A stretch of 64,000 nucleotides of DNA from the NCBI RefSeq assembly GCF_040144835.1, contig NZ_CP151632.1, positions 186,001 to 250,000 of the forward strand, written 5' to 3'. Source of the DNA: Microbacterium sp. LWS13-1.2. GTDB taxonomy: Bacteria; Actinomycetota; Actinomycetes; Actinomycetales; Microbacteriaceae. The position numbers and the translations under genes are program-made. The notes beneath the pieces were generated by a model. It had not been told where the DNA came from and searched no databases. It saw nothing but the letters and a program-made list of their open reading frames with translations. This document shows positions 7,115 through 14,600 of the stretch, piece by piece (within the stretch, counting starts at the first letter, position 1; the number at the start of each line of letters is the position of its first letter).

Positions 7115-8092
7115 GTGCGCGCACTCATCCATTCCACCTTCGGCGACGCGACCGACGTTCTGGAGGTCGCGGAGCGACCGCTCCCCGAGCCCGGCGCGGG
7201 TCAGGTGCGGGTGCGTACGGTGCTCTCCCCGATCCACAACCACGACCTCTGGACGATCCGCGGCACCTACGGCTTCAAGCCCGAGCTGCCCGCCGGCGCC
7301 GGAACCGAGGCCTATGGCGTCGTCGATGCGCTCGGCGAGGGCGTCGAGCAGCTGCAGGTCGGGCAGCGCGTGACCACGGGCGGCACGTTCGGAGTCTGGA
7401 GCGAGTTCTTCGTGACCAAGGCTGCCGGTCTCGTTCCCGTCCCGGACTCCATCGACGATGAGACCGCCGCGCAGCTCATCTCCATGCCCTTCAGTGCGCT
7501 GAGCCTGCTCGACTACCTGGACGTGAAGCCGGGGGACTGGATCGTGCAGAACACCGCCAACGGCGCTGTCGGCAAGCTTGTGGCGCAGTTCGCGGCGGCG
7601 CGCGGCGTGCACGTCCTCGGACTCGTGCGGCGCGACGCGGGCGTGACGGAGCTGGCCGGGCTCGGCATCCATGATGTCGTCTCCACCGAATCCGACGGCT
7701 GGCGCGAGCGGGCCGCAGAGATTCTGGGCGAGAATGCGCCGCGCGCAGCGGTGGACTCGGTCGGCGGCGACGCCGCCGGCGACCTCCTGTCGCTGCTCGG
7801 CGAGGGCGGCACACTGGTCTCGTTCGGCTCCATGGGGTCGAGCACCCTGAAGCTGTCGGCCGGCGACCTGATCTTCAAGCAGGCGACGGTGAAGGGCTTC
7901 TGGGGCAGCACGGTGAGCCGGACGATGGATGCCGCCACCCGCGGCGCGCTGTTCGCCGAGCTGGTGCAGCGCATCGGGTCGGGCGAGGTCGCGCTCCCGG
8001 TGGATGCCGTCTACTCCTTCGAAGAGGCGCGGTCCGCCGCCGCGGCGAGCGCCGTGCCCGGACGCTCCGGCAAGGTGCTGCTGCGGTTCTGA
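7115..8092 (+). CDS. Zinc-free alcohol dehydrogenase / quinone-oxidoreductase-like protein (MDR family)
   Basis: A 325-residue medium-chain dehydrogenase/reductase related to 2-enoyl thioester reductases and quinone oxidoreductases. The N-terminal GroES-like domain (1-110) includes NHDLWTIRGTYGFKPELP; the NADPH domain (120-260) includes NTANGAVGKLVAQFA. No structural zinc cysteines are present. I prefer the GTG at 7115 because AGGAG lies seven bases before it; an in-frame ATG at 7091 and an opening at 7049 have none. It stands alone, convergent with the gene at 8106. It probably reduces an activated C=C bond with NADPH; the substrate is unknown. Confidence 0.88.
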   Translation: MRALIHSTFGDATDVLEVAERPLPEPGAGQVRVRTVLSPIHNHDLWTIRGTYGFKPELPAGAGTEAYGVVDALGEGVEQLQVGQRVTTGGTFGVWSEFFVTKAAGLVPVPDSIDDETAAQLISMPFSALSLLDYLDVKPGDWIVQNTANGAVGKLVAQFAAARGVHVLGLVRRDAGVTELAGLGIHDVVSTESDGWRERAAEILGENAPRAAVDSVGGDAAGDLLSLLGEGGTLVSFGSMGSSTLKLSAGDLIFKQATVKGFWGSTVSRTMDAATRGALFAELVQRIGSGEVALPVDAVYSFEEARSAAAASAVPGRSGKVLLRF

Positions 8093-8105
8093 GCGACGGC
8101 GTGGC

Positions 8106-8321
8106 TCAGAACGCTGCCGCCCGCCGAGGTGCGGGCGGCGGCGGCACTTCCTTCGCCGCGATGATCGCGCCCCGCGGAATGCGCTCGACGCCGCGCTTGC
8201 CGTCGACGACCACGGTCTCGGCATCCGCGCTCAACAGCTCGCCGAGCGCGTCCGTCGCCTGCCCGGTCGGCAGCAGGTACCGCACGACCACGCGGTGACC
8301 CGGCTCGGGCAGGTTCACCAT
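8106..8321 (-). CDS. Small SH3-like protein (Rv0428c N-terminal-type domain)
   Basis: A 71-residue protein that overlaps the end of the SDR gene by seven bases and is coupled to it. The sequence GHRVVVRYLLP, ALGELLSADAETVVVDG and VERIPRGAIIAAKEVP resembles the SH3-like domain found at the N-terminus of Rv0428c-type acetyltransferases, here without the acetyltransferase. The C-terminal tail is Pro/Ala/Arg-rich. Function is unknown. The terminator hairpin for the opposite gene lies inside its last codons. Confidence 0.7.
   Translation of the reverse strand: MVNLPEPGHRVVVRYLLPTGQATDALGELLSADAETVVVDGKRGVERIPRGAIIAAKEVPPPPAPRRAAAF
8116..8139 (+). terminator. Hairpin terminator inside the convergent gene end
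   Basis: A 9-bp stem, GCCGCCCGC / GCGGGCGGC, with a 6-base loop, 24 bases after the stop codon of the MDR gene. It also encodes the tail of the opposite small protein. No T-run follows. Confidence 0.45.
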
Positions 8322-9820
8322 GCGCCGGGGGCGTAGTCCTTGAGGAACACGCCGAACAGGTCTTCGCCCGCCTCGCCGCGCACGATCGGGTCGTAGACCC
8401 GCGCGGCGCCGTCGACGAGGTCGAGGGGCGCGTGAAAGCCCTCCTCGGCCAGACGCACCTTGGTCGGGTGCGGGCGCTCGTCGGTGATCCAGCCCGTGTC
8501 GACGCTCGTCATCAGGATGCGATCGGTCTCGAAGAGCTCGCGCGCGCTCGTGCGGGTGAGCATGTTGACGGCGGCCTTGGCCATGTTGGTATGGGGATGC
8601 CCCGGCCCCTTGTACCCGCGATTGAAGACGCCCTCCATCGCGCTCACGTTCACGATGTACGTGCGGCGCGCAGTGCTGGCCGCCATCGACGGCCGCAGCT
8701 TGGAGACGAGCAGGAACGGCGCGGTCGTGTTCGCCAGCTGCACTTCGAGCATCTCGAGCGGGTCGACCTCGTCGACGCTCTGCACCCACGAGTTGGTGTG
8801 CTCGAGGTCGGGGATCAGCCCGCCGGCGTCGATCGCCGTGCCTGCGGCGAGGCGTTCGAGCGAGCTGGATCCGGCGGACATGGCCTGTTCGGTCAGCTCG
8901 TCGGCGCGAGCGGCTGCCGCGGCGAGGATCGGGTGGGCGGTCACCGAGCGCTCCAGCGCCTGCGGGTGCCGGTCGTTGGTGTGGCCGAACGTGACGAGCT
9001 CGGGCAGCGGCCCGTCCGGCAGAGGCGCGAGCTCGGCATCCACGAGCGGCTGATACGCGCCCGGCGAACGGCGTACCGTCTGGGTGGCGTTGTTGATGAG
9101 GATGTCGAGCGGGCCGGCGGCCGCGACATCCTCCGCCAAGCCGATCACCTGCGCGGGATCACGCAGGTCGATGCCGACGATCTTGAGCCGGTCGATCCAC
9201 TCCGGCGCGTCGGGCAGGCTGCTGAAGCGGCGCACGGCATCGCGGGGGAAGCGGGTGGTGATCGTCGTATGCGCGCCGTCGCGGAGCAGCCTCAGGGCGA
9301 TGTACATCCCGATCTTCGCCCGCCCGCCGGTGAGCAGCGCGCGCTTGCCGGTCAGATCGGTGCGGGCTTCGCGCTTGGCGTGGCTCATCGCCGCGCAGGT
9401 CGGGCAGAGCTGGTGGTAGAACGCGTCGACCACGGTGTACGGCTGCTTGCAGATGTAGCAGCCGCGGGCCTTGAGGAGAGTGCCGGCGGTGGGGGCGGTC
9501 GTCGCCGTCGAGATCGGGATGCCGCGCGTCTCGTCGTCGATCCGGTCGGGCGCCCCGGTTGCCGTGGCGGCGACGACCGCACGGTCGGCCTGCGCGATCG
9601 CGTCGCGGATCTCACGCCGCCGCACCTTCTTCACGGCCTTGAACATCGCCGCGGTGGCACGGCGGACGGCGACGAAGTCGGGGTGCGTCTCGTCGAGGCC
9701 CGCCATGTTGTCGAGCACGCGCAGAGTGGTCGCGAGATCGTCCGGGTCGATGCCGCTCGGCGGCAGGTCGGAGGGGGCGGAGGAATCGGGAAGCACACGT
9801 GATTCTACGCCGGGCGCCAT
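8315..9820 (-). CDS. SDR-family oxidoreductase with N-terminal zinc-ribbon-like insert
   Basis: A 501-residue protein, about twice the usual SDR length. Residues 1-115 are helical and charged; Cys121, Cys124, Cys139 and Cys142 form a CxxC...CxxC zinc-ribbon-like motif; the Rossmann domain follows with TGGRAKIG at 164-171 and NNATQ further on. A Ser sits in IVNVSAMEG, but where YxxxK is expected the sequence reads HTNMAK, so the catalytic Tyr appears to be Thr. It may be a divergent reductase or a non-catalytic sensor. The ATG at 9820 is 25 bases from the divergent Nudix start, and the small SH3-like gene is coupled behind it. Confidence 0.82.
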   Translation of the reverse strand: MAPGVESRVLPDSSAPSDLPPSGIDPDDLATTLRVLDNMAGLDETHPDFVAVRRATAAMFKAVKKVRRREIRDAIAQADRAVVAATATGAPDRIDDETRGIPISTATTAPTAGTLLKARGCYICKQPYTVVDAFYHQLCPTCAAMSHAKREARTDLTGKRALLTGGRAKIGMYIALRLLRDGAHTTITTRFPRDAVRRFSSLPDAPEWIDRLKIVGIDLRDPAQVIGLAEDVAAAGPLDILINNATQTVRRSPGAYQPLVDAELAPLPDGPLPELVTFGHTNDRHPQALERSVTAHPILAAAAARADELTEQAMSAGSSSLERLAAGTAIDAGGLIPDLEHTNSWVQSVDEVDPLEMLEVQLANTTAPFLLVSKLRPSMAASTARRTYIVNVSAMEGVFNRGYKGPGHPHTNMAKAAVNMLTRTSARELFETDRILMTSVDTGWITDERPHPTKVRLAEEGFHAPLDLVDGAARVYDPIVRGEAGEDLFGVFLKDYAPGAW

Positions 9821-9833
9821 GCGCGGTAGCTGT

Positions 9834-9839
9834 TAGCGT
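9834..9839 (+). promoter_or_regulatory. -10 box of a leaderless Nudix transcript
   Basis: TAGCGT ends six bases before the GTG at 9846 and no Shine-Dalgarno is present, so transcription probably starts at or next to the start codon. Confidence 0.55.
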
Positions 9840-9845
9840 GCCTTC

Positions 9846-10337
9846 GTGACCACTTCGGATGCCGCCCCGACCCGCGCCCGCAGCATCCGTGTCTCGGCTG
9901 CGGTCATCGTCAACGAACGCGACGAGCTGCTGCTGGTGCGCAAGGCCGGCACGACGGCGTTCATGCAGCCCGGCGGCAAGCCCGAGCCTGGCGAGTCGCC
10001 GAGCCAGACGCTGAGCCGCGAGCTGTGGGAGGAGCTGGGGATCTCGGTCGATGCGGAAGCGCTGCGGCCGCTCGGCTCGTACACCGCCGCGGCGGCCAAC
10101 GAACCAGGATTCCTGGTGGTCGCCGACGTGTTCGCCACCGACATCGGGGCGCAGCAGCCGGTGATCGGCGCCGAGATCGAAGAGCTGCGGTGGGTCACGC
10201 GAGAGGACGCCGACGGACTCGAGATCGCACCGCTGGCGCGCGAGAACTTCCTCCGGGCTGAGCCGCGATACCGAGGTCAGGCGGCCGGCTGCGTGTGCAC
10301 GTCGGTCTCGAAGCTCGTCGCGTTGAGGTCCAGGTAG
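9846..10337 (+). CDS. Nudix hydrolase
   Basis: A 163-residue Nudix protein. The complete Nudix box, G-x5-E-x7-REUxEExGU, is visible from GGKPEPGE through SRELWEELGI (about residues 39-62), giving the metal-binding Glu residues. Family members split nucleoside diphosphates linked to another group; the substrate is not predictable. It starts with a leaderless GTG. The last 20 residues lie in a 61-base overlap with the convergent YaeQ gene and may be poorly constrained, because the fold is complete before them. Confidence 0.9.
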   Translation: MTTSDAAPTRARSIRVSAAVIVNERDELLLVRKAGTTAFMQPGGKPEPGESPSQTLSRELWEELGISVDAEALRPLGSYTAAAANEPGFLVVADVFATDIGAQQPVIGAEIEELRWVTREDADGLEIAPLARENFLRAEPRYRGQAAGCVCTSVSKLVALRSR

Positions 10338-10816
10338 ATCCGCCGCTCCGTGATCGACACGGTCATCGTGTTGCGCCGCTCGAGCACGGCCGTGGCCGCG
10401 TCGACGAAACCCGGGTCGAAGCTGTGGAGCAGGATCTCGTCGCCGCGGTGGATCCGCTTCCCGGCCCACGGCGCGGCGACCTTCGCCGGATCGCGGTGCG
10501 TGTAGACCCTGGTGCGCTCGGCCTGCATGCTGCCGGTGTGCAGGCGCGTGGCATCCGGAGCCCCCACCTCGATCCAGGCGACAAGGGCACCGGTGAGGTC
10601 GCGCACGAGCACCGCCGGCTCGTCGGTGGCCGAGACGCCCTCGCTGAACGCGATGCCCTCCTCGTACTCGAGGCAGTAGGCCAGCACCCGGGTGAGCATG
10701 AAGGCGTCGGTCTCGGACGGATGCCGCGCCACGCGGACCGACAGATCCTCGTAGACCCCCCGATCGACGTCGGCCAGCTGAACTGCAAAGGTGTACATCG
10801 TCGCGCCGACTGCCAT
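10277..10816 (-). CDS. yaeQ: YaeQ family protein
   Basis: A 179-residue YaeQ-family protein, a PD-(D/E)xK-nuclease-like fold. Recognisable segments are YTFAVQLADVDRGVYEDL, RHPSETDAFMLTRVLAYCLEYEEGI and WIEVGAP-DATRLH. Its biological role is not settled; the enterobacterial member was named for suppressing loss of RfaH. A TAGGCT -10 box lies eight bases before the ATG, suggesting a leaderless or near-leaderless message. It overlaps the Nudix gene tail by 61 bases in opposite orientation. Confidence 0.9.
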   Translation of the reverse strand: MAVGATMYTFAVQLADVDRGVYEDLSVRVARHPSETDAFMLTRVLAYCLEYEEGIAFSEGVSATDEPAVLVRDLTGALVAWIEVGAPDATRLHTGSMQAERTRVYTHRDPAKVAAPWAGKRIHRGDEILLHSFDPGFVDAATAVLERRNTMTVSITERRIYLDLNATSFETDVHTQPAA

Positions 10817-10861
10817 AGCGTTCGAGCCTACGCGGTGCGCACGCCGGGTCCGATCGTGCTC

Positions 10862-10876
10862 GCTCGCTCAGCGAGC
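10862..10876. terminator. Short hairpin of the GAGCGAGC repeat family
   Basis: GCTCGCT-C-AGCGAGC forms a compact hairpin just past the stop codon (10888) of the lipoprotein gene and 45 bases before the YaeQ gene start. Its core matches the dispersed repeat seen at 29096 and 36106. It may separate the lipoprotein unit from yaeQ. Confidence 0.4.
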
Positions 10877-10887
10877 GCGGACGGACG

Positions 10888-11472
10888 TCAGCCCTTCGGC
10901 CACTCGATCAGCAGCAGACCCTGCTTGGTGTCGGAGACGGTCACGTGGCCGCTCGCGAAGAAGTACGTCATGCCGTATCCCTCGGCATCCGGTGCGATCG
11001 CCGTCTCGGCGCTCTCGGTGATGTAGACACCCGCGGCATCGTCTTCGCGCACCCAGCCCTGCGCGACGAGCTCATCCTGCGCGTCGGCGGCCTCGTCCTC
11101 GGAGATCGGGGCCCAGCCGAACATCGCCCCGTGGTCACCGGCGGGGCCCTCGAAGTCGGCCCACATGCACTGCAGGCCGTCCTCGATCTCGGTGCTGCCG
11201 ATGTAGAGCGGCGACGCCTGCGAGGTCCAGCCGACACTCTCGTAGTCGGCGACGACCGAAGGCCCGATAAGCGTGTCGCACGTCGGATCTTCGGCGGCCC
11301 CGGCCTCAGGCTCGGGATCGGGGGTGGCCGACGGCTCGGGAGCGGCGGTTGTCGGCGTGGCCGCGTTGCCCGTCTCCTCTGGTGCGGCTTCCGGATCGGC
11401 GGCGCACGCCGACAGGAGGACCGCGGACAGGACGAGGGCGGCAGCGGCGCCGAGGATGCGAGGGGCAGGCAT
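10888..11472 (-). CDS. Secreted lipoprotein of unknown function
   Basis: A 194-residue protein with a lipoprotein signal: a hydrophobic stretch in residues 6-20 and the lipobox LLSAC, Cys about 23. A Pro/Ala/Glu/Thr-rich linker (24-60) follows, then a globular domain with two cysteines (CDTL and QCMW) that could form one disulfide, and ends in LLLIEWPKG. It should be anchored on the outer face of the membrane. I do not recognise the domain. It lies 38 bases behind hisN and is probably cotranscribed. Confidence 0.8.
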   Translation of the reverse strand: MPAPRILGAAAALVLSAVLLSACAADPEAAPEETGNAATPTTAAPEPSATPDPEPEAGAAEDPTCDTLIGPSVVADYESVGWTSQASPLYIGSTEIEDGLQCMWADFEGPAGDHGAMFGWAPISEDEAADAQDELVAQGWVREDDAAGVYITESAETAIAPDAEGYGMTYFFASGHVTVSDTKQGLLLIEWPKG

Positions 11473-11510
11473 CGGTGAAGTCTCCGTGGGGGAAGGGAGG
11501 CGGGTGGGTG

Positions 11511-12338
11511 TCAGGGGGAGTGGAGCAGGTCGAGATACGCGTCGTGGAGGACGCCGTTCGTAGCGAGGGACGAGCCTTCGGCCAGCGAATCACGGCCGTC
11601 GAACGACGTGAACCTGCCGCCCGCCTCCGTCACGATCGGCACCAGCGCGGCGATGTCGTACTCCTTGACGCCGAACTCGGCGACGAACTCGAGGCGGCCC
11701 TCGGCGAGCAGCATGTACGGCCATGCGTCGCCGTAGCCGCGGTCACGCCACACCGACGACGTGAGTCGTTCGAGGGCATCGAGCTTGCCGGCATCCCGCC
11801 ACTGTCCGATGCTCTGGAAGCTCACGCTGGAATCGGCGATCGCATCGACCGCCGACACGCCCAGACGCCGGGTGCCTCCTGACGGCGTGGTGGTCCAGGC
11901 GCCGAGCCCCGTGGCCGCCCACCAGCGCCGGCCGATCGCGGGCTGGCTCGCCACTCCCACGCGCGGCACGCCGTCGATCGCGAGGGCGATCAGGGTCGTC
12001 CACATCGGGATGCCCTTGAGGTAGTTGGCGGTGCCGTCGATCGGATCGATGATCCACTGCCGGTTCGAGTCGCCCGTGATCCCGTACTCCTCGCCGAAGA
12101 CACCGTCGGCGGGACGCTCGGTCTCGAGCAGCGCTCGCAGGGCCCGCTCGGTCGCGAGATCCGCCTCGGTCACGTGGCTGGCGTCGGCCTTCAACCGGAT
12201 GTCGAGATCCGCGGCATCGAAGCGGGACATGGAGGCCGCGTCCGCAGCGTCCGCCAGCCGCAGCGCCAGCTCGAGGTCGGGCCCCAGATCTCCCTCGAAC
12301 GGCGTGTCGAACGTCGACGAGGGGGGAGTGGTGGGCAC
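11511..12338 (-). CDS. hisN: Inositol-monophosphatase-fold histidinol-phosphatase
   Basis: A 275-residue Mg-dependent phosphatase. The metal site is complete: GEE at 82-84, DPIDGT at 98-103, and a C-terminal EYDIAAL. Actinobacteria use this fold as histidinol-phosphatase (HisN), step 8 of histidine synthesis; the length and the WIIDPIDGTANYLKG stretch fit. An inositol- or other sugar-phosphatase cannot be excluded. It starts with a GTG preceded at six bases by TATCCT on the minus strand, so it is leaderless. The downstream lipoprotein gene is probably in the same transcript. Confidence 0.88.
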   Translation of the reverse strand: MPTTPPSSTFDTPFEGDLGPDLELALRLADAADAASMSRFDAADLDIRLKADASHVTEADLATERALRALLETERPADGVFGEEYGITGDSNRQWIIDPIDGTANYLKGIPMWTTLIALAIDGVPRVGVASQPAIGRRWWAATGLGAWTTTPSGGTRRLGVSAVDAIADSSVSFQSIGQWRDAGKLDALERLTSSVWRDRGYGDAWPYMLLAEGRLEFVAEFGVKEYDIAALVPIVTEAGGRFTSFDGRDSLAEGSSLATNGVLHDAYLDLLHSP

Positions 12339-12344
12339 GGGTCA

Positions 12345-12350
12345 AGGATA
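12345..12350 (-). promoter_or_regulatory. -10 box of the leaderless hisN transcript
   Basis: On the minus strand TATCCT is followed by six bases and the GTG at 12338, with no ribosome site between. Confidence 0.55.
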
Positions 12351-12431
12351 GCCGGGGCGTTCCCGTCTCGATTTCACGAGACGCGATCGTGATGCTAATG
12401 TTGGTCCTCGGTTCGCCACGTTGTGAACTAC

Positions 12432-12507
12432 GCACCTCTAGCTCAATCGGCAGAGCAACTGACTCTTAATCAGTGGGTTCTGGGTTCAAGTCCCAGGGGG
12501 TGCACCA
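12432..12507 (+). tRNA. tRNA-Lys (anticodon CTT)
   Basis: A full cloverleaf can be drawn. The acceptor arm GCACCTC (12432-12438) pairs with GGGGTGC (12497-12503) with one G-T pair; the anticodon arm has loop CTCTTAA; the T arm contains GGGTTCAAGTCCC. The discriminator is A12504 and CCA is encoded at 12505-12507. Anticodon CTT decodes AAG, the main Lys codon in such GC-rich genomes. Confidence 0.97.
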
Positions 12508-12556
12508 GACAAGAAGCCCGGTAGCTCGTTGCAGACGAGGTGCCGGGCTTCTGTCT
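12507..12556 (+). terminator. Terminator of tRNA-Lys
   Basis: The arm AGACAAGAAGCCCGG (12507-12521) pairs with CCGGGCTTCTGTCT (12543-12556), with one bulged A; the loop is 21 bases and TT follows. It begins on the last base of the tRNA CCA. Confidence 0.75.
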
Positions 12557-12608
12557 TTCCGGGCGACGGATTCAGCGACCACACTCTCCGAGCCGCAGCA
12601 GTCCCCAC

Positions 12609-12821
12609 CTAGCGAGCTGAGCGGTACTGGACGGCTGTGTTGACGCTGACGGCTGTCACGGCGGCCGCGAGGGCGAGAAGCGCGAACGGAAGCCGGCCTG
12701 TTGCCCCGAACAGCAACGGAAGGGCGATGCCGAGCCATGCGCCGACCGCGAGGAACAGGGCGAAGAGAGTCCAGAGCAGGTATCCGACGACTGTCGTGGT
12801 CGATGAACGGTTGTCTGTCAT
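12609..12821 (-). CDS. Small membrane protein
   Basis: A 70-residue protein with two predicted helices, around residues 12-33 (VVGYLLWTLFALFLAVGAWL) and 41-61 (GRLPFALLALAAAVTAVSV). The ATG at 12821 has a GGAGAG ribosome site. I do not recognise it. It stands alone between the tRNA and the divergent sigma operon. Confidence 0.6.
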   Translation of the reverse strand: MTDNRSSTTTVVGYLLWTLFALFLAVGAWLGIALPLLFGATGRLPFALLALAAAVTAVSVNTAVQYRSAR

Positions 12822-12972
12822 GGCTCTCCAATCGAGTGACTACCTGATCGAATGTGACAGGTCTCCTCGCCGCTGGGGTGGGCGCTCGCGAGGGCCTTTT
12901 GCGCGAACGGCCGATTCCTTACAGACCTTCTCCGTGACCTCTTATCAAGGTGCTGTGGGGCCGAGTGGCAGG

Positions 12973-12987
12973 TTACGGTGGCCGTAA
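12973..12987. promoter_or_regulatory. 15-bp palindrome upstream of the sigma operon
   Basis: TTACGG-TGG-CCGTAA is a perfect inverted repeat about 95 bases before the sigma gene, in a 245-base stretch (12822-13066) that otherwise shows no gene. It is a plausible operator; the binding protein is unknown. Confidence 0.4.
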
Positions 12988-13081
12988 AGCGGCCCTCGCC
13001 CGACCGGATGATCATGTTCGACGTCATTGACTTCACTCGCGACCCTGGTGGTCTCGGTGTGGTCTTGTGGTGTCGCGCGTG

Positions 13082-13636
13082 ATGATGTCGGAACGGCTGG
13101 TGCGGCTTGTGTCGTCGAAGCCCGACTCCGCTGCGCGGAAGGAGGCTGCGTTCGCGGCTCTGTTCGAGCACTTCTGGGTTCGGGTGAGGCGACACGTCGA
13201 GGCGTTCGTCGACGATGGGGACGAGGTCGACGAACTGGTGTCGGACGTGTTCGGGTTGGCCTGGGAGAAGCTCAAACCGGACCGGCCGATGGGGTTGCCG
13301 TGGCTGCTGCGCACCGCGGACAACAAGGTGCGGGATCGGGACCGTCGGGCGAGGTCCCGGTCTCGCGCCATCGATGCGCTGGTGCAGGGAGCGGCCGTGC
13401 AGCCCGGCTCGTTGGATGACTTGGACAAGGTGGCGGTGCGAGATGCCGTCGCCTCCCTTTCCGGCCACGAACGCCGGGTGGTGATTCTGACGTACTGGGA
13501 TGAGCTGTCCGCCGGGGAGATTGCGGAGACGTTGCGCTGCAGTCCGGGGTCCGTGTGGACGACGCTGAGTCGGGCGCGCGGGAAGCTGCGGGACCAATTG
13601 GGGTTGACGGCGGACGGAGGTGAGGATGATGAATGA
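13082..13636 (+). CDS. ECF-type RNA polymerase sigma factor
   Basis: A 184-residue ECF sigma factor. Region 2 (FEHFWVRVRRHVEAF through DVFGLAWEKL) and region 4 (LSGHERRVVILTYWDELSAGEIAETLRCSPGSVWTTLSRARGKL, about 125-175) are both present. The start is uncertain: ATG at 13082 or 13085, or GTG at 13067; none has a clear ribosome site. The end overlaps the next gene, a membrane protein with the usual place and shape of an anti-sigma factor. TTG and GTT codons are more common here than in neighbours, hinting at transfer. Confidence 0.88.
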   Translation: MMSERLVRLVSSKPDSAARKEAAFAALFEHFWVRVRRHVEAFVDDGDEVDELVSDVFGLAWEKLKPDRPMGLPWLLRTADNKVRDRDRRARSRSRAIDALVQGAAVQPGSLDDLDKVAVRDAVASLSGHERRVVILTYWDELSAGEIAETLRCSPGSVWTTLSRARGKLRDQLGLTADGGEDDE

Positions 13637-14588
13637 CGACGACCGGCTGACAGCGATGCTGCGTGCTTCGAATCCGGCACGCACGCCGCTGGATGCCGGA
13701 CCGGACGCGGCGGCGCTGGCGGTGCGTGACCGGATCATGGGTGCCGGGCATGTCCGTCCGCGCGTGCTTCCGCGAGTGATGTGGGCGGCAGCTGCGGCGT
13801 TCGTGGTCATCGCTGTTGCGGCGGTGTCGATCCTTGTTCCGCGTGCGCCTGCGGCGGCGGTGACCCCCGCCCCGATCGCTTTCACCTCCGGCGGCACTGT
13901 CGAGGAGGTCGTCCGCATGGCCGAGGAGAAGCTGGCTGCGGCTCCGGGACCTGAGGTGCCGTCGAGGTTCGCGCGGTCGGAGTCGTGGGGTTTGTCGGTC
14001 GATGTGGATGAGCAACGGTCCGAGATCGTCCCGCAGGTGATGACCTTGGAGTGGAACCCCGACCTGTCGGGTCGCATGACGGTCGTCGCGGGGGAGCCCT
14101 ACTGGCCTGCGGGCGCCGCCCGACAGGGTGAGGGAGAGGCCACCGCGCCCGGCGAGATTCTCTCGGAGATGGAGTTCGCAGCCGGGCAGTGGAACACGCC
14201 GGTCGTGGATCTCCCGGGCGCATCCCGCGAAGACATGTTCGCGTTGCTGACCGCGTTCGGGATGCCGGAGTCGCCGACGGCGAGCGACGTGATCCAGGCG
14301 GTGACAGGAGTGTTCGAGCAGTGGACGCTCACGAACGAGCAGCAGGGGCAGCTGCTGCGTATCCTCGAGGAGTCCGGCGGGATGACCGTCCTCGGATCGG
14401 GAACGGACCGTGCTGGCCGAGATGTGGTCGGCCTGGAGACGACGTCGATCTTCCCGGGTGTGGAGGACATGGTGCTGATCTCCGCGGAGACGGGCCGCAT
14501 CGTCGGCGTCGAGTCGACGCGTGTGACTCCGGACGGGATCGTCCCGGCCGGGGCGGTGATCTCGTACCGGATGTGGGGCACCGATTGA
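13626..14588 (+). CDS. Membrane-anchored anti-sigma-like protein (CU044_5270 family type)
   Basis: A 320-residue protein with a short cytoplasmic N-terminus (1-50), one transmembrane helix (51-71) and a large extracytoplasmic domain. This layout, and its position overlapping the sigma gene by 11 bases, match the CU044_5270 family found next to actinobacterial ECF sigma genes. No zinc-binding anti-sigma motif (HxxxCxxC) is visible in the N-terminal segment, so sigma inhibition is inferred from context alone. A GGAGGTGAGG ribosome site serves ATG 13626 or 13629. Confidence 0.75.
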   Translation: MMNDDDRLTAMLRASNPARTPLDAGPDAAALAVRDRIMGAGHVRPRVLPRVMWAAAAAFVVIAVAAVSILVPRAPAAAVTPAPIAFTSGGTVEEVVRMAEEKLAAAPGPEVPSRFARSESWGLSVDVDEQRSEIVPQVMTLEWNPDLSGRMTVVAGEPYWPAGAARQGEGEATAPGEILSEMEFAAGQWNTPVVDLPGASREDMFALLTAFGMPESPTASDVIQAVTGVFEQWTLTNEQQGQLLRILEESGGMTVLGSGTDRAGRDVVGLETTSIFPGVEDMVLISAETGRIVGVESTRVTPDGIVPAGAVISYRMWGTD

Positions 14589-14600
14589 CGGGAAGCGGAG

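Noticed and set aside
12466..12831. Open frame reading through the tRNA-Lys complement
   Set aside because: Its end (PWDLNPEPTD) is the usual false translation of a tRNA antisense strand; the tRNA and the small membrane gene explain the region.
12846..12857. A further ECF41-like -35 (TGTCACA on the minus strand)
   Set aside because: The complement of about 12851-12857 reads TGTCACA, but no GTC core lies 16 bases downstream, and a start there would fall at or inside the gene at 12821.
13033..13680. Minus-strand frames opposite the ECF sigma gene
   Set aside because: They have no motifs, whereas the plus strand shows complete sigma regions 2 and 4.
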